From assembly GCF_013334205.1 (NCBI RefSeq), contig NZ_CP054424.1, forward strand, positions 3,740,001 to 3,804,000: a stretch of DNA of 64,000 nt. The letters are read 5' to 3'. Shown one piece after another: positions 54,804-64,000 of the stretch. Both the position numbers and the translations under genes were made by a program. The notes beneath the pieces were generated by a model. The model worked only from the letters and a program-made list of their open reading frames with translations, searched no databases and had not been told where the DNA came from. This stretch comes from Rhodoferax sp. BAB1 (GTDB lineage: Bacteria; Pseudomonadota; Gammaproteobacteria; Burkholderiales; Burkholderiaceae_C). Every line of letters begins with the position of its first letter. The first letter of the stretch is position 1.

Positions 54804-55879
54804 TGACGCAGGGGCAAGCCGGCCGGCCCGACGCTGCCTTCTGGCGCGGCAAGCGTGTGCTGCTGACCGGGCACACCGGCTTCAAGGGCGCCTGGCTGGC
54901 GCTGTGGCTGCAGCGCCTGGGCGCGCAGGTCACGGGCCTGGCGCTGGCACCGGCCACCGAACCCAATCTCTTCGAGCTCGCCGGCCTGGTTGGTGATATG
55001 GACCACCGCCTGGTCGACATCCGCGATGCAGCGGCTGTGGCGCGTGCGGTGCAGGACACCCGGCCCGAGATCGTGCTGCACCTGGCGGCCCAGGCCCTGG
55101 TGCGCGAGAGCTATCGCGACCCGGTGGCCACCTATGCCACCAACGTCATGGGCACGGTGCATCTGCTCGACGCCTTGCGGCAGCACGCCGGCACGCGCGT
55201 GGCCGTGCTGGTCACGACCGACAAGGTCTATCGCAACCATGAGTGGCACCACCCCTATCGCGAGAGCGACGAGCTGGGCGGGCACGATCCCTACAGCGCC
55301 AGCAAGGCCGCCAGCGAAATCGCCATCAGCAGCTACCGCGACGCTTTTCTCTCCGACCAGGGACTGGCCCTGGCCAGTGCGCGCGCCGGCAATGTGATCG
55401 GCGGCGGTGACTGGGCGGCTGACCGCCTGCTGCCCGACGCCGTGCGCGCCTGGTTGGCGGGGCAGACGCTGCAGATCCGCCGGCCGCAGGCCACGCGCCC
55501 CTGGCAGCATGTGCTGGAGCCGCTGGCCGGCTACCTCTGCCTGGCCCAGGCCCTGTGGCAGGACGCAGCGCTGGCCGGCCCCTGGAACTTCGGACCGCAC
55601 GCGCATGAACGCGCCACCGTGCAGCAGGTGGTGGAACTGGCGCGCGGCGCCTGGGGCGGCGGCGCGGTGCATTACGAGAACGAGCCCACGGGGCCGCACG
55701 AGGCGGGCTGGCTTGCGCTCGACACCTCGAAGGCGCAGGCACAGCTGGCGCTGCAGCCGCGCTGGTCCCTGGCGCAGACGGTGCAGCGCAGCATGCGCTG
55801 GTACCGGGCGCACAAGGATGGCGCTGCCGCGCGTGCGCTGTGCCTGACCGACATCGAAGCCTGGGAAGCCGCCGTATGA
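54800..55879 (+). CDS. rfbG: CDP-glucose 4,6-dehydratase
   Basis: A 359-residue short-chain dehydrogenase-type enzyme that converts CDP-glucose to CDP-4-keto-6-deoxyglucose. NAD-binding motif LLTGHTGFKGAWLALWL, active-site YSASKAASE (YxxxK) and the substrate-binding RAGNVIGGGDWA are present. ATG overlaps rfbF stop as ATGA. Confidence 0.95.
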   Translation: MMTQGQAGRPDAAFWRGKRVLLTGHTGFKGAWLALWLQRLGAQVTGLALAPATEPNLFELAGLVGDMDHRLVDIRDAAAVARAVQDTRPEIVLHLAAQALVRESYRDPVATYATNVMGTVHLLDALRQHAGTRVAVLVTTDKVYRNHEWHHPYRESDELGGHDPYSASKAASEIAISSYRDAFLSDQGLALASARAGNVIGGGDWAADRLLPDAVRAWLAGQTLQIRRPQATRPWQHVLEPLAGYLCLAQALWQDAALAGPWNFGPHAHERATVQQVVELARGAWGGGAVHYENEPTGPHEAGWLALDTSKAQAQLALQPRWSLAQTVQRSMRWYRAHKDGAAARALCLTDIEAWEAAV

Positions 55880-56436
55880 GCAGCCTGAAAGTGAGCGACC
55901 TGCCCCTGGCCGGGCTCAAGCGTGTGCAACGCCAGCGGCTGGCGGACGAGCGCGGTTCTTTTGCACGCCTCTTCTGCGCCGAGGAACTGGCAGCCGCCGG
56001 CTGGACCGTGCCAGTGGCCCAGGTCAACCACAGTTTCACGCGTGCGCGCGGCACGGTGCGCGGCCTGCATTACCAGCGCGCCCCGCATGCCGAGATGAAA
56101 CTGGTCAGCTGCGTGCGCGGCGAGGTGTGGGACGTGGCGGTGGATGTGCGCGCCGGCTCCCCCACTTTCCTGCAATGGCATGCGCAATTTCTGAGCGCGG
56201 CCGACGGTGCAGCGATGCTGATCCCGGCCGGCTTTGCCCATGGCTTCCAGGCCCTGAGCGACGATGCTGAACTCGTCTATTGCCATTCCGCCGCCTACGC
56301 GCCGACCGCCGAGGCCGGCCTGCACGTGCGCGATGCCCGGCTGGCCATCAACTGGCCCCTGCCGGTGCTGGGCCTGTCGCCGCGCGATGCCGGTTTTGCC
56401 TGGCTGACACCGGGATTCGAGGGGGTGCGCTTGTGA
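55876..56436 (+). CDS. RmlC-like sugar 3,5-epimerase
   Basis: A 186-residue cupin of the dTDP-4-dehydrorhamnose 3,5-epimerase family. The catalytic His is in RGLHYQ and the Lys/Asp network in MKLVSCVRGEVWDVAVD; the conserved PAGFAHGFQ is present. Here its likely substrate is the CDP-4-keto-6-deoxysugar from RfbG. Overlaps rfbG as ATGA. Confidence 0.9.
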   Translation: MSSLKVSDLPLAGLKRVQRQRLADERGSFARLFCAEELAAAGWTVPVAQVNHSFTRARGTVRGLHYQRAPHAEMKLVSCVRGEVWDVAVDVRAGSPTFLQWHAQFLSAADGAAMLIPAGFAHGFQALSDDAELVYCHSAAYAPTAEAGLHVRDARLAINWPLPVLGLSPRDAGFAWLTPGFEGVRL

Positions 56437-57659
56437 AGTGCCGCCACTGCGCCAGCGAACTGCGCCTGCCCTTCCTCGATCTGGGCAGCGCCCCGCCGTC
56501 CAACGCTTATCTGAAGCCGCAGGACCTGCAGGCACCCGAGACCTGGTACCCGCTGCGCCTGCTGGTCTGCACCTCCTGCTGGCTGGTGCAGACCGAGGAC
56601 CATGCCGGGCGCGAACAACTCTTCAGTGACGACTACGCCTACTTCAGCTCCTTTTCCACTTCCTGGCTGGCGCATGCGCAGGCCTATGTTCAGGCCATGC
56701 GCACGCGTTTCGGCCTGGATGCAGCAAGTTGCGTGGTGGAAGTGGCGGCCAACGACGGTTACCTGCTGCAGTATGTACAGCAGGCCGGGGTGCCCTGCTA
56801 CGGCATCGAGCCCACGGCTAGCACGGCTGTGGCAGCGCGTGCCAAGGGCATAGCGATTGTCGAACGCTTCTTTGGCGTGGCGCTGGCGCGCGAGCTGGCG
56901 GCCGCGGGTCGCCAGGCCGACCTCATGGCCGCCAACAACGTGCTGGCCCATGTGCCCGACATCAACGACTTCGTGACCGGCTTTGCCCTGCTGCTCAAAC
57001 CCCAGGGCGTGGCGACCTTCGAGTTCCCGCACCTGCTGCGCATGGTGCAGGCGTGCCAGTTCGACACCGCCTACCACGAGCACTACTCCTACCTGTCGCT
57101 CACCGCGGTGCAGCGTATCTTCGCGGCCAACGGCCTGCAGGTCTTCGACGTGGAGGAACTGCCCACACACGGTGGCAGCCTGCGCGTGTTTGCGCAGCGC
57201 AGCGATGGCGGGCGCCAGCCCGTGGGGGCGGCAGTATCAGATCTGCTGGCGCGGGAGCAGGCTGCGGGCATGACGGCGCCGGGCTTTTACGCCGGCTTCC
57301 AGCATGAGGCCGAGCGCGTCAAGCGCGAACTGCTGGAGTTCCTGCTGCAGGCGAAACGCGATGGGCTCAAGGTCGGCGCCTATGGCGCAGCCGCCAAGGG
57401 CAACACCCTGCTGAACTTCGCCGGCGTGCGGCCGGACCTGCTGCCCTACGTGGTGGACATGAACCCGGCCAAGCAGGGCAAGTACATGCCCGGCAGCCGC
57501 ATTCCCATCGTGGACGAGGCGCATCTGCGCCAGGACCGGCCGGATCGGGTGCTGATCCTGCCGTGGAACCTGCGCGAAGAGCTGATGGTGCAGTTGGCCT
57601 ATGTGCGCGCATGGGGTGGGCAGCTGGTGGTGGCGGTACCGGAAATCCGGTCGGCATGA
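56433..57659 (+). CDS. Sugar C-methyltransferase
   Basis: A 408-residue SAM methyltransferase of the TylC3/NovU type: an N-terminal zinc domain (CRHC ... CTSC), a SAM-binding core (VVEVAANDGYLLQY) and a C-terminal C-methyltransferase domain with GAYGAAAKGNTLLNF. Such enzymes add a branch methyl to keto-sugars. GTG start at 56433 overlaps the epimerase stop as GTGA. Together with RfbF/RfbG it indicates a branched CDP-deoxysugar. Confidence 0.92.
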   Translation: MKCRHCASELRLPFLDLGSAPPSNAYLKPQDLQAPETWYPLRLLVCTSCWLVQTEDHAGREQLFSDDYAYFSSFSTSWLAHAQAYVQAMRTRFGLDAASCVVEVAANDGYLLQYVQQAGVPCYGIEPTASTAVAARAKGIAIVERFFGVALARELAAAGRQADLMAANNVLAHVPDINDFVTGFALLLKPQGVATFEFPHLLRMVQACQFDTAYHEHYSYLSLTAVQRIFAANGLQVFDVEELPTHGGSLRVFAQRSDGGRQPVGAAVSDLLAREQAAGMTAPGFYAGFQHEAERVKRELLEFLLQAKRDGLKVGAYGAAAKGNTLLNFAGVRPDLLPYVVDMNPAKQGKYMPGSRIPIVDEAHLRQDRPDRVLILPWNLREELMVQLAYVRAWGGQLVVAVPEIRSA

Positions 57660-57698
57660 GGGCGGCAGGCCCGGTAACAATCCCCTAAGGAACTCAAT

Positions 57699-58772
57699 AT
57701 GGCAAATGACCCACGCGACCTCGACGGCTCCCGGCTGCAGCGGGCCTTGCTGCAACTGGGGCGCGACACGGCCCTGCGGGCCGAGCTGATGGACTGGCTC
57801 AAGCGTGCCGAGCGGCAGTTGCCTCACACAGGCTCAGTGCGCGACGACATCACCGGCCCCATCATCGATGCGCTGCACAGCGAGCAGGATGTCTACGAGA
57901 AACAACTGGCCGACGGCACGCGTTTCCGTTTCCTCTTTCGCACCAAGATCGCGCGCGATTTCATCCTGGCCGAGCAGGAACGCCCCAGCCATGTCTGGGA
58001 GCCGCAGACCACGCGCCTGCTGAAGCATCTGACGGCGCAGGGCCGTGGCGATGTGCTGATCGGCGGCGCCTACTTCGGCGACCATGCCGTGGTGCTGGGC
58101 GTGCAGCTCAAGGGCAGCGGCCGGCTGGTGCACTGCTTCGAGCCCAATACCGACCAGGCGGCCATGCTGGCGGCCAACGCACAGCTCAACGCGCTGGACA
58201 ACCTGCGCATCAACAAGCAGGGGCTCTGGCATGAGAGCAGCCAGCGCCTGCGCCTGGACGGCTTTGACTCCTTTGCCAATGCCGTGCCGGCGACCGGCGA
58301 TGACGGCTTCGAAACCATCACCATCGACGACTACTGCCAGGCCCAGGGGCGCCCTCTCAGCGTGTTGATGCTCGACATCGAGGGCGCCGAGCTCCGCGCC
58401 CTGCAAGGCGCGGCGCGCGTGCTGGCCCGTGACAAGCCGGCCGTCGTGTTCGAGGTGCACCGCGATTACGTGGACTGGAGCGTCGGCCTGACGAAAACAC
58501 CCATCTGCAGCCTGCTGAGCGCCGCCGGTTACCAGCTCTACGCCGTGCGCGACTTCAACACGCACCAGGAAATGGGCACACGCTGCATCGAGCTGGTGCC
58601 GGCCGACAGTGTCTACCTGGAAGGCCCGCCGCATGGTTTCAACATGCTGGCGGTGGCCGACCCGGCGCTCGTCGCCGGCCCCTTGTTCCGCCAGGTGAAG
58701 AACGTCAGCCCGAAGCTGTTGCGCCACAAGTCGCCGGCGCTGCACCATCCGCTCGACGGTTTGCCGGACTGA
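57699..58772 (+). CDS. FkbM-family methyltransferase
   Basis: A 357-residue SAM-dependent methyltransferase with the FkbM core in residues 110-300 (IGGAYFGDHAVVLG, LVHCFEPNTDQAAML, VLMLDIEGAELRALQG). It probably O-methylates the sugar or glycan. The ATG follows AAGGA; it lies 39 bases after the C-methyltransferase. The 110-residue N-terminal region has no match I recognise. Confidence 0.87.
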   Translation: MANDPRDLDGSRLQRALLQLGRDTALRAELMDWLKRAERQLPHTGSVRDDITGPIIDALHSEQDVYEKQLADGTRFRFLFRTKIARDFILAEQERPSHVWEPQTTRLLKHLTAQGRGDVLIGGAYFGDHAVVLGVQLKGSGRLVHCFEPNTDQAAMLAANAQLNALDNLRINKQGLWHESSQRLRLDGFDSFANAVPATGDDGFETITIDDYCQAQGRPLSVLMLDIEGAELRALQGAARVLARDKPAVVFEVHRDYVDWSVGLTKTPICSLLSAAGYQLYAVRDFNTHQEMGTRCIELVPADSVYLEGPPHGFNMLAVADPALVAGPLFRQVKNVSPKLLRHKSPALHHPLDGLPD

Positions 58773-58802
58773 GGCTGGCGTCGCCGGTATCTAATCCGTC
58801 CC

Positions 58803-59642
58803 ATGAGCAGGCAGATCGCGACCATCATCGGCGGCCACGGTTTCGTCGGCTCGGCGCTGGCGCGGCATCTGTCGGCAGCGGGGTGGGACTGCCGGCTTGC
58901 CGGGCGGGATACGGCATGGCCCATGAAGGACCAGCCGCTGGGCCATGTCTTTTATTGCGCCGGCCTGACCGGCGACTACCTGCAGCGTGCGGCGGACACC
59001 GTGGAGGCGCACGTCAGCCTGCTGGTGCGTGTGCTGCAGTCCAGCACCTGGGATTCGCTGGTCTACCTGTCGTCCACGCGGCTCTATGACGGCTTGAGCG
59101 CTGGCGTTCGGGCTGAAGAATCCACCTTGCTCCCCGTGGCCCCGCAGGTACCACGCCATCTGTTCGATCTCACCAAGCTCACCGGCGAGTCGCTCTGCCA
59201 TGTGCTGGGCCAGGGGCGTGCACGTGTGGCCCGCCTGGCCAGCGTGTACGACAGCCCGGACGATGCCCAGGGCTTTCTGCCTGCGCTCTTGCGCCAGGTG
59301 GCACAGGCGCCACGCGGCGCGACTGTCACGATCGATTCCTCGCCCCAGGCGGCGCGTGATTACATCCATCTGCCTGACGTGTTGCGCGCGCTGGTGGACA
59401 TCGCGCAGCGTGGCACGCAATCGGTCTACAACGTGGCGACCGGCGAGAACGTGCGCAACGATGAGCTGGCGCAGCTGGTCGGTCGGCTGGCCGGCCGCAC
59501 CCTGGTTTTCAGGTCGGACCAGGTGCCGGCCGCACCGGCGGTGGTCGACATCAGCCGTCTGCAACACGAGTTCGGCTGGCGACCGGCGCGGGTGGAAACC
59601 GTGATCGGCCCCTGGCTGCGAGACATGGCAAAAGCATCATGA
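58803..59642 (+). CDS. SDR/epimerase-like protein lacking the catalytic tyrosine
   Basis: A 279-residue extended short-chain dehydrogenase-like protein. The NAD-binding GGHGFVGSALA motif and the active-site Ser in YLSSTRLYDG are present, but YxxxK reads FDLTK, with Phe for the catalytic Tyr. C-terminal substrate domain with YNVATGENV. It may be inactive as an oxidoreductase, or use another residue. Its end overlaps the next gene as ATGA. Confidence 0.85.
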   Translation: MSRQIATIIGGHGFVGSALARHLSAAGWDCRLAGRDTAWPMKDQPLGHVFYCAGLTGDYLQRAADTVEAHVSLLVRVLQSSTWDSLVYLSSTRLYDGLSAGVRAEESTLLPVAPQVPRHLFDLTKLTGESLCHVLGQGRARVARLASVYDSPDDAQGFLPALLRQVAQAPRGATVTIDSSPQAARDYIHLPDVLRALVDIAQRGTQSVYNVATGENVRNDELAQLVGRLAGRTLVFRSDQVPAAPAVVDISRLQHEFGWRPARVETVIGPWLRDMAKAS

Positions 59643-60292
59643 ACATCATCAACCTCGAGCGTTCGCGGCTGGCCGCTTATGTGCGGACCCAGATCACGCA
59701 GTTTTTCCCGACCGGTGAAGATCCCGAGCTGGGACTGATCGATGTGCATCTGGACGAGGCCCTGGGCCGGCTGGAGCGCTGCATCGCCCAGGTGCGCATG
59801 TGGACACCCGGGCAGTTCGACGTCCTGCATTCCTCGCAGTACTGCATCTTCCTGTACTACCTGTCCAACACGATCTGGCGGCGTGAGCGGGCGCGTTCGG
59901 TGTGCTCCAAGCTGTTCCTGCTGAACAAGATGCTCAACGCGATCGACTGCTTCTACGAGATCGAGCTGCCCGAGGTGTTCTTCATCGGCCATTCGGTGGG
60001 CATCGTGCTGGCCAAGGCGACCTATGGCAACCATCTGGTGCTGTACCAGAACTCCACCGTCGGCAAGAACCATGGTGAGGCACCGGTGCTGGAAGACGGC
60101 GTCATCCTTTATCCCAATACCGCCATCATCGGGGGCTGCCGGGTGCGCAGCCGCTCCGTCATCGCGCAGGGCGTCAGCGTGATCAGCCGCGACACCGAAG
60201 CCGGCCGCATCGCCTACCAGGGGGCGGGCGGTGGTCTGGTGTTCAAGGCGCCCGGGCACGACATCCTGAGCGACTTCTTCCGTGACGTCTGA
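59639..60292 (+). CDS. Hexapeptide acyltransferase, serine-acetyltransferase-like
   Basis: A 217-residue protein with a helical N-terminal region (about 1-110) and a C-terminal left-handed beta-helix (VFFIGHSVGIVLAKATYGNHLVLYQNSTVGK, split, then AIIGGCRVRSRSVIAQG). The N-terminal part differs from true CysE. By context it probably transfers an acyl group to the cluster's sugar. Coupled to the SDR-like gene. Confidence 0.85.
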   Translation: MNIINLERSRLAAYVRTQITQFFPTGEDPELGLIDVHLDEALGRLERCIAQVRMWTPGQFDVLHSSQYCIFLYYLSNTIWRRERARSVCSKLFLLNKMLNAIDCFYEIELPEVFFIGHSVGIVLAKATYGNHLVLYQNSTVGKNHGEAPVLEDGVILYPNTAIIGGCRVRSRSVIAQGVSVISRDTEAGRIAYQGAGGGLVFKAPGHDILSDFFRDV

Positions 60293-60322
60293 GCTGGGGC
60301 CCTAACTTTTCGAGGCCTTGAC

Positions 60323-62518
60323 TCAGCTCCGGGCGATCAATGCTTCCTGGGCGTAACGCAGGTAGGTCACGGCAAAGTCGGCATGACCGTGCGCATGTTC
60401 GACCTCGGCCAGGCAGGCCAGCGCCACCGGATCGTGTGGTACGGCGCACAGCAGCTGTTCTGCGGCTTCCGTCACGTCCCGCCAGCAGCGGTGGCTGATC
60501 TGGCCTTCGGTGGACGATACCGAGGGGCGCATCGTGCGTGCCTTGTCCAGCAACTCCTGCAGTTGCTGGTGGGCCTGCGGCAGATCCACGCGTCGGCCCG
60601 GGGCCAGGCCGACACCGGGGGTGGGGCGGGTGGACCAGTCGACGGGCAGGTCGGGCAGCCAGCTTTCGATCAGACGGCTTTGCGCCTCGGCGTCCTGCGG
60701 GTGCCGGCCCTCGGCCAACCATTGCAGCCACATGAGGCGCAGACCTTCGCCGAAGTGATGGCAGAACAGGTCTTCGCGCATCAGCACCGACTGCTCGACC
60801 TCCTTGCGCAAGCCCAGGCGCAGGGTGTTGAGTTGCTGGAGGTTGCCTGCCAGCGCACTGGCTATGCCCAGGTATTCCTCGGCATCATGTGCCAGCCATT
60901 CGGTACGTCCCAGGTGGGTCAGGATGCCGGTGCCCATGCGGCTCTTGAAGCTGCTGCCATTCATCGACACCAGGGGCACACCCATCCAGAGCAAGTCAAA
61001 GGAGGTCGTGCCACCCGTGAGGGGAAACGGGTCGAGGGCGATGTCGATGCGGTGATAGGTCAGGTACTGGTTGGCGCCATCCAGCGGAACCAGTTCGAGC
61101 CGGCTGACATCGATGCCCAGCCTGGCGCAGCGCTGGCGATAGGCGGTGGCGAAAGCGGCTTCGCCCAGGTTCTTGCCTTCGATCAGCAGACGGGATCCGG
61201 GCACGGTGTTGAGCAAGCGCCCCCAGAGAGAGAGCACCGCGTCGGTGAGTTTGCCCAGGTTGTTGCAGGAGCCGAAAGTCACGTGGCCGTTTTGCAGCGC
61301 CGGTGTCGGGCGCACCTGGTAGGCCGGCTGGTACCGCCAGAGGGGTTCCCGGCTCATGGGACGGTAGCAGCAGAACAGGGTGGGCAGTCTGTACAGCCGC
61401 TCGCTGTAGAGATCGTCGGCGCCGGGCGGGTCGGTGACCTCGTCGGTGAATTTGTAGTCGATGGCGCTCAGGCCCGTGGTCGCCGGGTAACCGAGCCAGG
61501 AGACCTGTACCGGCGCTGCCTTGCGGGCCATGGCCAGCAAGCCGTTGTGCCCGGTGTGTCCGGCCAGATCAATCAGGATGTCGATGCCTTGCGCGCGGAT
61601 GGCCTCGGCCTGTTCGTCCGGTGTCAGGCCGGCCAGGCGTACGAAATGATCGGCATGGTTCCGGACCCGTTGGGTCAGTCCATCATCCTTGGGGTAGAGG
61701 TACAAGGCCCATACTTCGAACTGACGGCGATCAAGTTGTGCCAGCAGGCTTTCGACGAAATACATCACCGCGTGAAGGCGAAAGTCGGGCGACAGGAAAC
61801 CGATCTTCAGTCGGCGCCATGGCCCCGTGCGTTGCGCCGCGAAATCCGGCCAGCGGGGCTTGAGTGCGGGCTCCACGACGGCAGCGAATTCACGGGCTGC
61901 TGCCGCCAGTTGCTGCGCATCGATGGCCGGATCAGCCAGCATGAAAAGCAGGCGGTTGGTGTGGTTGGGCAAGTACTGCGGGTTCAGCCGGATGGCGGCT
62001 TCGCAATCCTGCACGGCCTCACGGATTTCCCCGAGTTCACGCCGATGGATGGCTTTTTGCGTCAGTGCAGCCACCTGCTGGTCGAGGTTCTGGGCCAGCG
62101 CAGCGGCCTTTTGCGCGGCGGCAAAACCCAGCTCGTTCTGTCGTGTCTCGTAGCAGCAATACGCCAGATTGAGCCAGCTGATGGCGTGTTCGGGCTTGAG
62201 CACGCACACCTTGTCCAGCAGCTGGCTGGCCTCGGCATGCATGCCATGCTCCAGCAGCACATTGCTGTAGTTGATGAGCAGTTCCGCGTCGTCCGGCCAC
62301 AGCGCGGCCGCCTGCTTGTAGGCGGCCAGCGCAGCGTCGGTGTCGCGTTGCCTGTTGAGCGCAAAACCCAGCAGTCGGTGCGCCCGCAGGTGCCGCCCGT
62401 TCTTGCGCAGGGCCTGGCGGCACAGGCGCACCAGCAACGGCCAGTCTGCCGCCTGCAGGGCGGCATGCAGCTTCGCGTCGTGCGGATCTGCGGCGGTGGG
62501 GGGGCGCGCAGTTCGCAC
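60323..62518 (-). CDS. TPR protein with OGT-type glycosyltransferase domain
   Basis: A 731-residue protein: TPR-like repeats (about 14-165), a GT41 O-GlcNAc-transferase-like catalytic domain (about 205-600; IGFLSPDFRLHAV, GIDILIDLAGHTGHNG, QVSWLGYPATTG, FGSCNNLGKLTDAVL, ALDPFPLTGGTTSFDLLWMG) and a C-terminal helical extension. Such enzymes glycosylate Ser/Thr in proteins. The GTG start at 62518 lies 24 bases after the fliC stop, so the gene is in the flagellin transcript and flagellin is its likely acceptor. No strong ribosome site precedes the start. Confidence 0.9.
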   Translation of the reverse strand: MRTARPPTAADPHDAKLHAALQAADWPLLVRLCRQALRKNGRHLRAHRLLGFALNRQRDTDAALAAYKQAAALWPDDAELLINYSNVLLEHGMHAEASQLLDKVCVLKPEHAISWLNLAYCCYETRQNELGFAAAQKAAALAQNLDQQVAALTQKAIHRRELGEIREAVQDCEAAIRLNPQYLPNHTNRLLFMLADPAIDAQQLAAAAREFAAVVEPALKPRWPDFAAQRTGPWRRLKIGFLSPDFRLHAVMYFVESLLAQLDRRQFEVWALYLYPKDDGLTQRVRNHADHFVRLAGLTPDEQAEAIRAQGIDILIDLAGHTGHNGLLAMARKAAPVQVSWLGYPATTGLSAIDYKFTDEVTDPPGADDLYSERLYRLPTLFCCYRPMSREPLWRYQPAYQVRPTPALQNGHVTFGSCNNLGKLTDAVLSLWGRLLNTVPGSRLLIEGKNLGEAAFATAYRQRCARLGIDVSRLELVPLDGANQYLTYHRIDIALDPFPLTGGTTSFDLLWMGVPLVSMNGSSFKSRMGTGILTHLGRTEWLAHDAEEYLGIASALAGNLQQLNTLRLGLRKEVEQSVLMREDLFCHHFGEGLRLMWLQWLAEGRHPQDAEAQSRLIESWLPDLPVDWSTRPTPGVGLAPGRRVDLPQAHQQLQELLDKARTMRPSVSSTEGQISHRCWRDVTEAAEQLLCAVPHDPVALACLAEVEHAHGHADFAVTYLRYAQEALIARS

Positions 62519-62542
62519 GTGTGTTGGTGCCCGTCAGGCGCC

Positions 62543-64000
62543 TTACTGGCGCAGCAGGGCCAGCACGCCCTGCGGGATCTGGTTGGCCTGGGCCACCATG
62601 GCGGTACCGGCCTGTTGCAGGATCTGGGCACGCGACAGGGCGGCGGTTTCGGCGGCGAAGTCAGCGTCCATGATGCGGCTGCGTGAAGCGGTCAGGTTCT
62701 CGGCCGTGATCTGCAGGGCCGAAATGGCGGTCTCGAAGCGAGCCTGCAGGGCGCCCAGCTTGGCGCGTTCGCCGCTGATGAAGGACAGGGCCGAGTCCAC
62801 CGTCTTGAGCGAGTCATTGGCCCGGATGGCGGTGGTCACGTCCAGGTTGGCTACCTTCTTCAGCGTCGAGTTGCTGTCGATGATAAGCGAGGCGGCGCTG
62901 CCGGTCGTGGCGTTCACGGCGAAGGACTTGTCCGAGTCCATCGTCACGTAGCCGCTGATGAGGGCGTTGTCGGCCGTGCTGTCGGCCGCCAGGGTGACGT
63001 TGCCGGCCACGGCCACCAGGGCGCCGGTGGTGTCAGAGGCGTATTTGGTGACGGTCACGGCACCGGCGTTGACGGTGGTCGCGTCACCGACGCGGATGTC
63101 GTTGCCCGTGGCGTTGGTCAGGATGATGCCGGTGCCGGCCACGTTCAGGCTGGCAATGACGCCGGTCTTGGACGATTTCTCGTTGATGGCCGAGACGGCA
63201 TTGGACAGGCCATCGGCGCCGGTGGTGGCCGAGATCGCAAAGGAGATGGACTCGTCGGCCGCGTTGTCAGAACGCAGCGCCAGCGAGTAGGCGCCGGCAG
63301 CACCGAAGGTCAGCTGCACGTCGGTGCGGGCCGAAGCCGTCACGCCGGTGTTGGGTGTCTGCAGGTTGATGGTGTCGGCGGCCAGCTTGGCGGTGCCGTT
63401 GGCTGCCAGGTTGACGGTGGCGCTGCCCAGCGCGCCGTTGATGGCCACGGTGTCGACCACGCTGCCGTTGGCACCCCAGGTGGCGCCCGCTGCGGACGGG
63501 CCGCTGGCGATCACCTGGTTGTTGCCGTACTGGCCGGTGCGCAGGTTGGCGGTGGAGGCCACGATGACCTGGCCGGAATTGGCGCCGACCTGGAACTGGG
63601 CGGTACCGAAGGTGCCGTCCAGGATCTTCTGGCCGTTGAATTCAGTGGTCTGGGCAATGCGGTCCAGTTCGGCGACCAGCTGACCCACTTCCTGGTTCAG
63701 GGCCTGGCGGTCCGAAGCGCTGTTGGTGGCGTTGGCCGACTGCACGGCCAGTTCACGCACGCGCTGCAGGATGTTGCTGGCCGAACCCAGGGCGCCTTCA
63801 GCCACCTGGGCCAGGGAGATGCCGTCGTTGGCATTACGTGCCGCCTGGTTCAGGCCGCGGATCTGGCTGGTGAAGCGCTCGGAAATCGCCAGGCCAGCAG
63901 CGTCGTCCTTGGCGCTGTTGATGCGCAGGCCCGAAGACAGGCGCTGGATGGAAGTGGCCAGGGATGCCTGGCTACTACCTTGGTTGCGCTGCGCGGTCAG
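62543..64000 (-). CDS. fliC: Flagellin FliC, cut by the window end
   Basis: 485 residues are visible; the first residues lie beyond 64000. The N-terminal D0/D1 core is recognisable ([39 protein letters not shown]), as is the C-terminal core ending [15 protein letters not shown] and [13 protein letters not shown]. The central variable region is Ala/Thr/Val-rich with many Ser/Thr sites for O-glycosylation. The downstream OGT-type gene supports this. Confidence 0.96.
   Translation of the reverse strand: MTAQRNQGSSQASLATSIQRLSSGLRINSAKDDAAGLAISERFTSQIRGLNQAARNANDGISLAQVAEGALGSASNILQRVRELAVQSANATNSASDRQALNQEVGQLVAELDRIAQTTEFNGQKILDGTFGTAQFQVGANSGQVIVASTANLRTGQYGNNQVIASGPSAAGATWGANGSVVDTVAINGALGSATVNLAANGTAKLAADTINLQTPNTGVTASARTDVQLTFGAAGAYSLALRSDNAADESISFAISATTGADGLSNAVSAINEKSSKTGVIASLNVAGTGIILTNATGNDIRVGDATTVNAGAVTVTKYASDTTGALVAVAGNVTLAADSTADNALISGYVTMDSDKSFAVNATTGSAASLIIDSNSTLKKVANLDVTTAIRANDSLKTVDSALSFISGERAKLGALQARFETAISALQITAENLTASRSRIMDADFAAETAALSRAQILQQAGTAMVAQANQIPQGVLALLRQ

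Overview
The window looks like chromosomal DNA of a flagellated, free-living betaproteobacterium of the order Burkholderiales, most likely family Comamonadaceae (Hydrogenophaga/Rhodoferax/Acidovorax-like). I infer this from the high G+C, the FlhDC-type flagellar regulators, the gene order motAB-cheYZ-flhBAFG-fliA / flgMNA / flgB-L, a Bug-type solute-binding protein and a DUF2917 gene. The species cannot be fixed from the sequence alone.

Region 1 (1-28.5 kb) is ordinary housekeeping and accessory metabolism: a peroxide-stress pair katG-oxyR; priA and hemE separated by an AT-rich gap with DnaA-box-like sites; a compact minus-strand block (two tandem periplasmic peroxiredoxin-like genes, dsbD, a CoA-binding protein and a small membrane protein); cyclopropane-fatty-acid synthase, a B12/radical-SAM protein, a creatininase-family hydrolase and a GAF-PAS-GGDEF-EAL protein on the plus strand; two paralogous PilZ proteins around a SixA-like phosphatase and slyX; then LysR/DUF2917, a Bug protein with DUF3237 and a divergent LuxR regulator, and a four-gene minus-strand chain (DMT transporter, aminotransferase, PhzF, glyoxalase-like).

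Region 2 (28.5-53.8 kb) is a nearly complete flagellar/motility regulon. Rod, hook and hook-associated genes flgB-L run on the minus strand and end with an EAL-like/HDOD signalling gene. Divergent flgA-flgM-flgN follow on the plus strand, with a FliA-type promoter before flgM. Then come fliA, an flhG-like gene, flhF, flhA and flhB, cheZ-cheY, motB-motA and flhC-flhD, all on the minus strand, so that the master regulator flhDC lies at the far end. Between flgN and fliA sits about 1.3 kb of lower-G+C DNA carrying two unrecognised ORFs and attC-like sequences, which resembles a pair of integron gene cassettes. The flhG-like gene has an apparent one-base shift at a C7 run just before fliA.

Region 3 (54-64 kb) is a glycan-modification locus: CDP-glucose synthesis (rfbF, rfbG), an RmlC-like epimerase, a sugar C-methyltransferase, an FkbM methyltransferase, an SDR-like protein and an acyltransferase, pointing at a converging TPR/O-GlcNAc-transferase-type glycosyltransferase that directly follows the flagellin gene fliC (cut by the window end). 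Together they suggest that the organism makes an unusual branched, CDP-activated deoxysugar and may attach it to its own flagellin.
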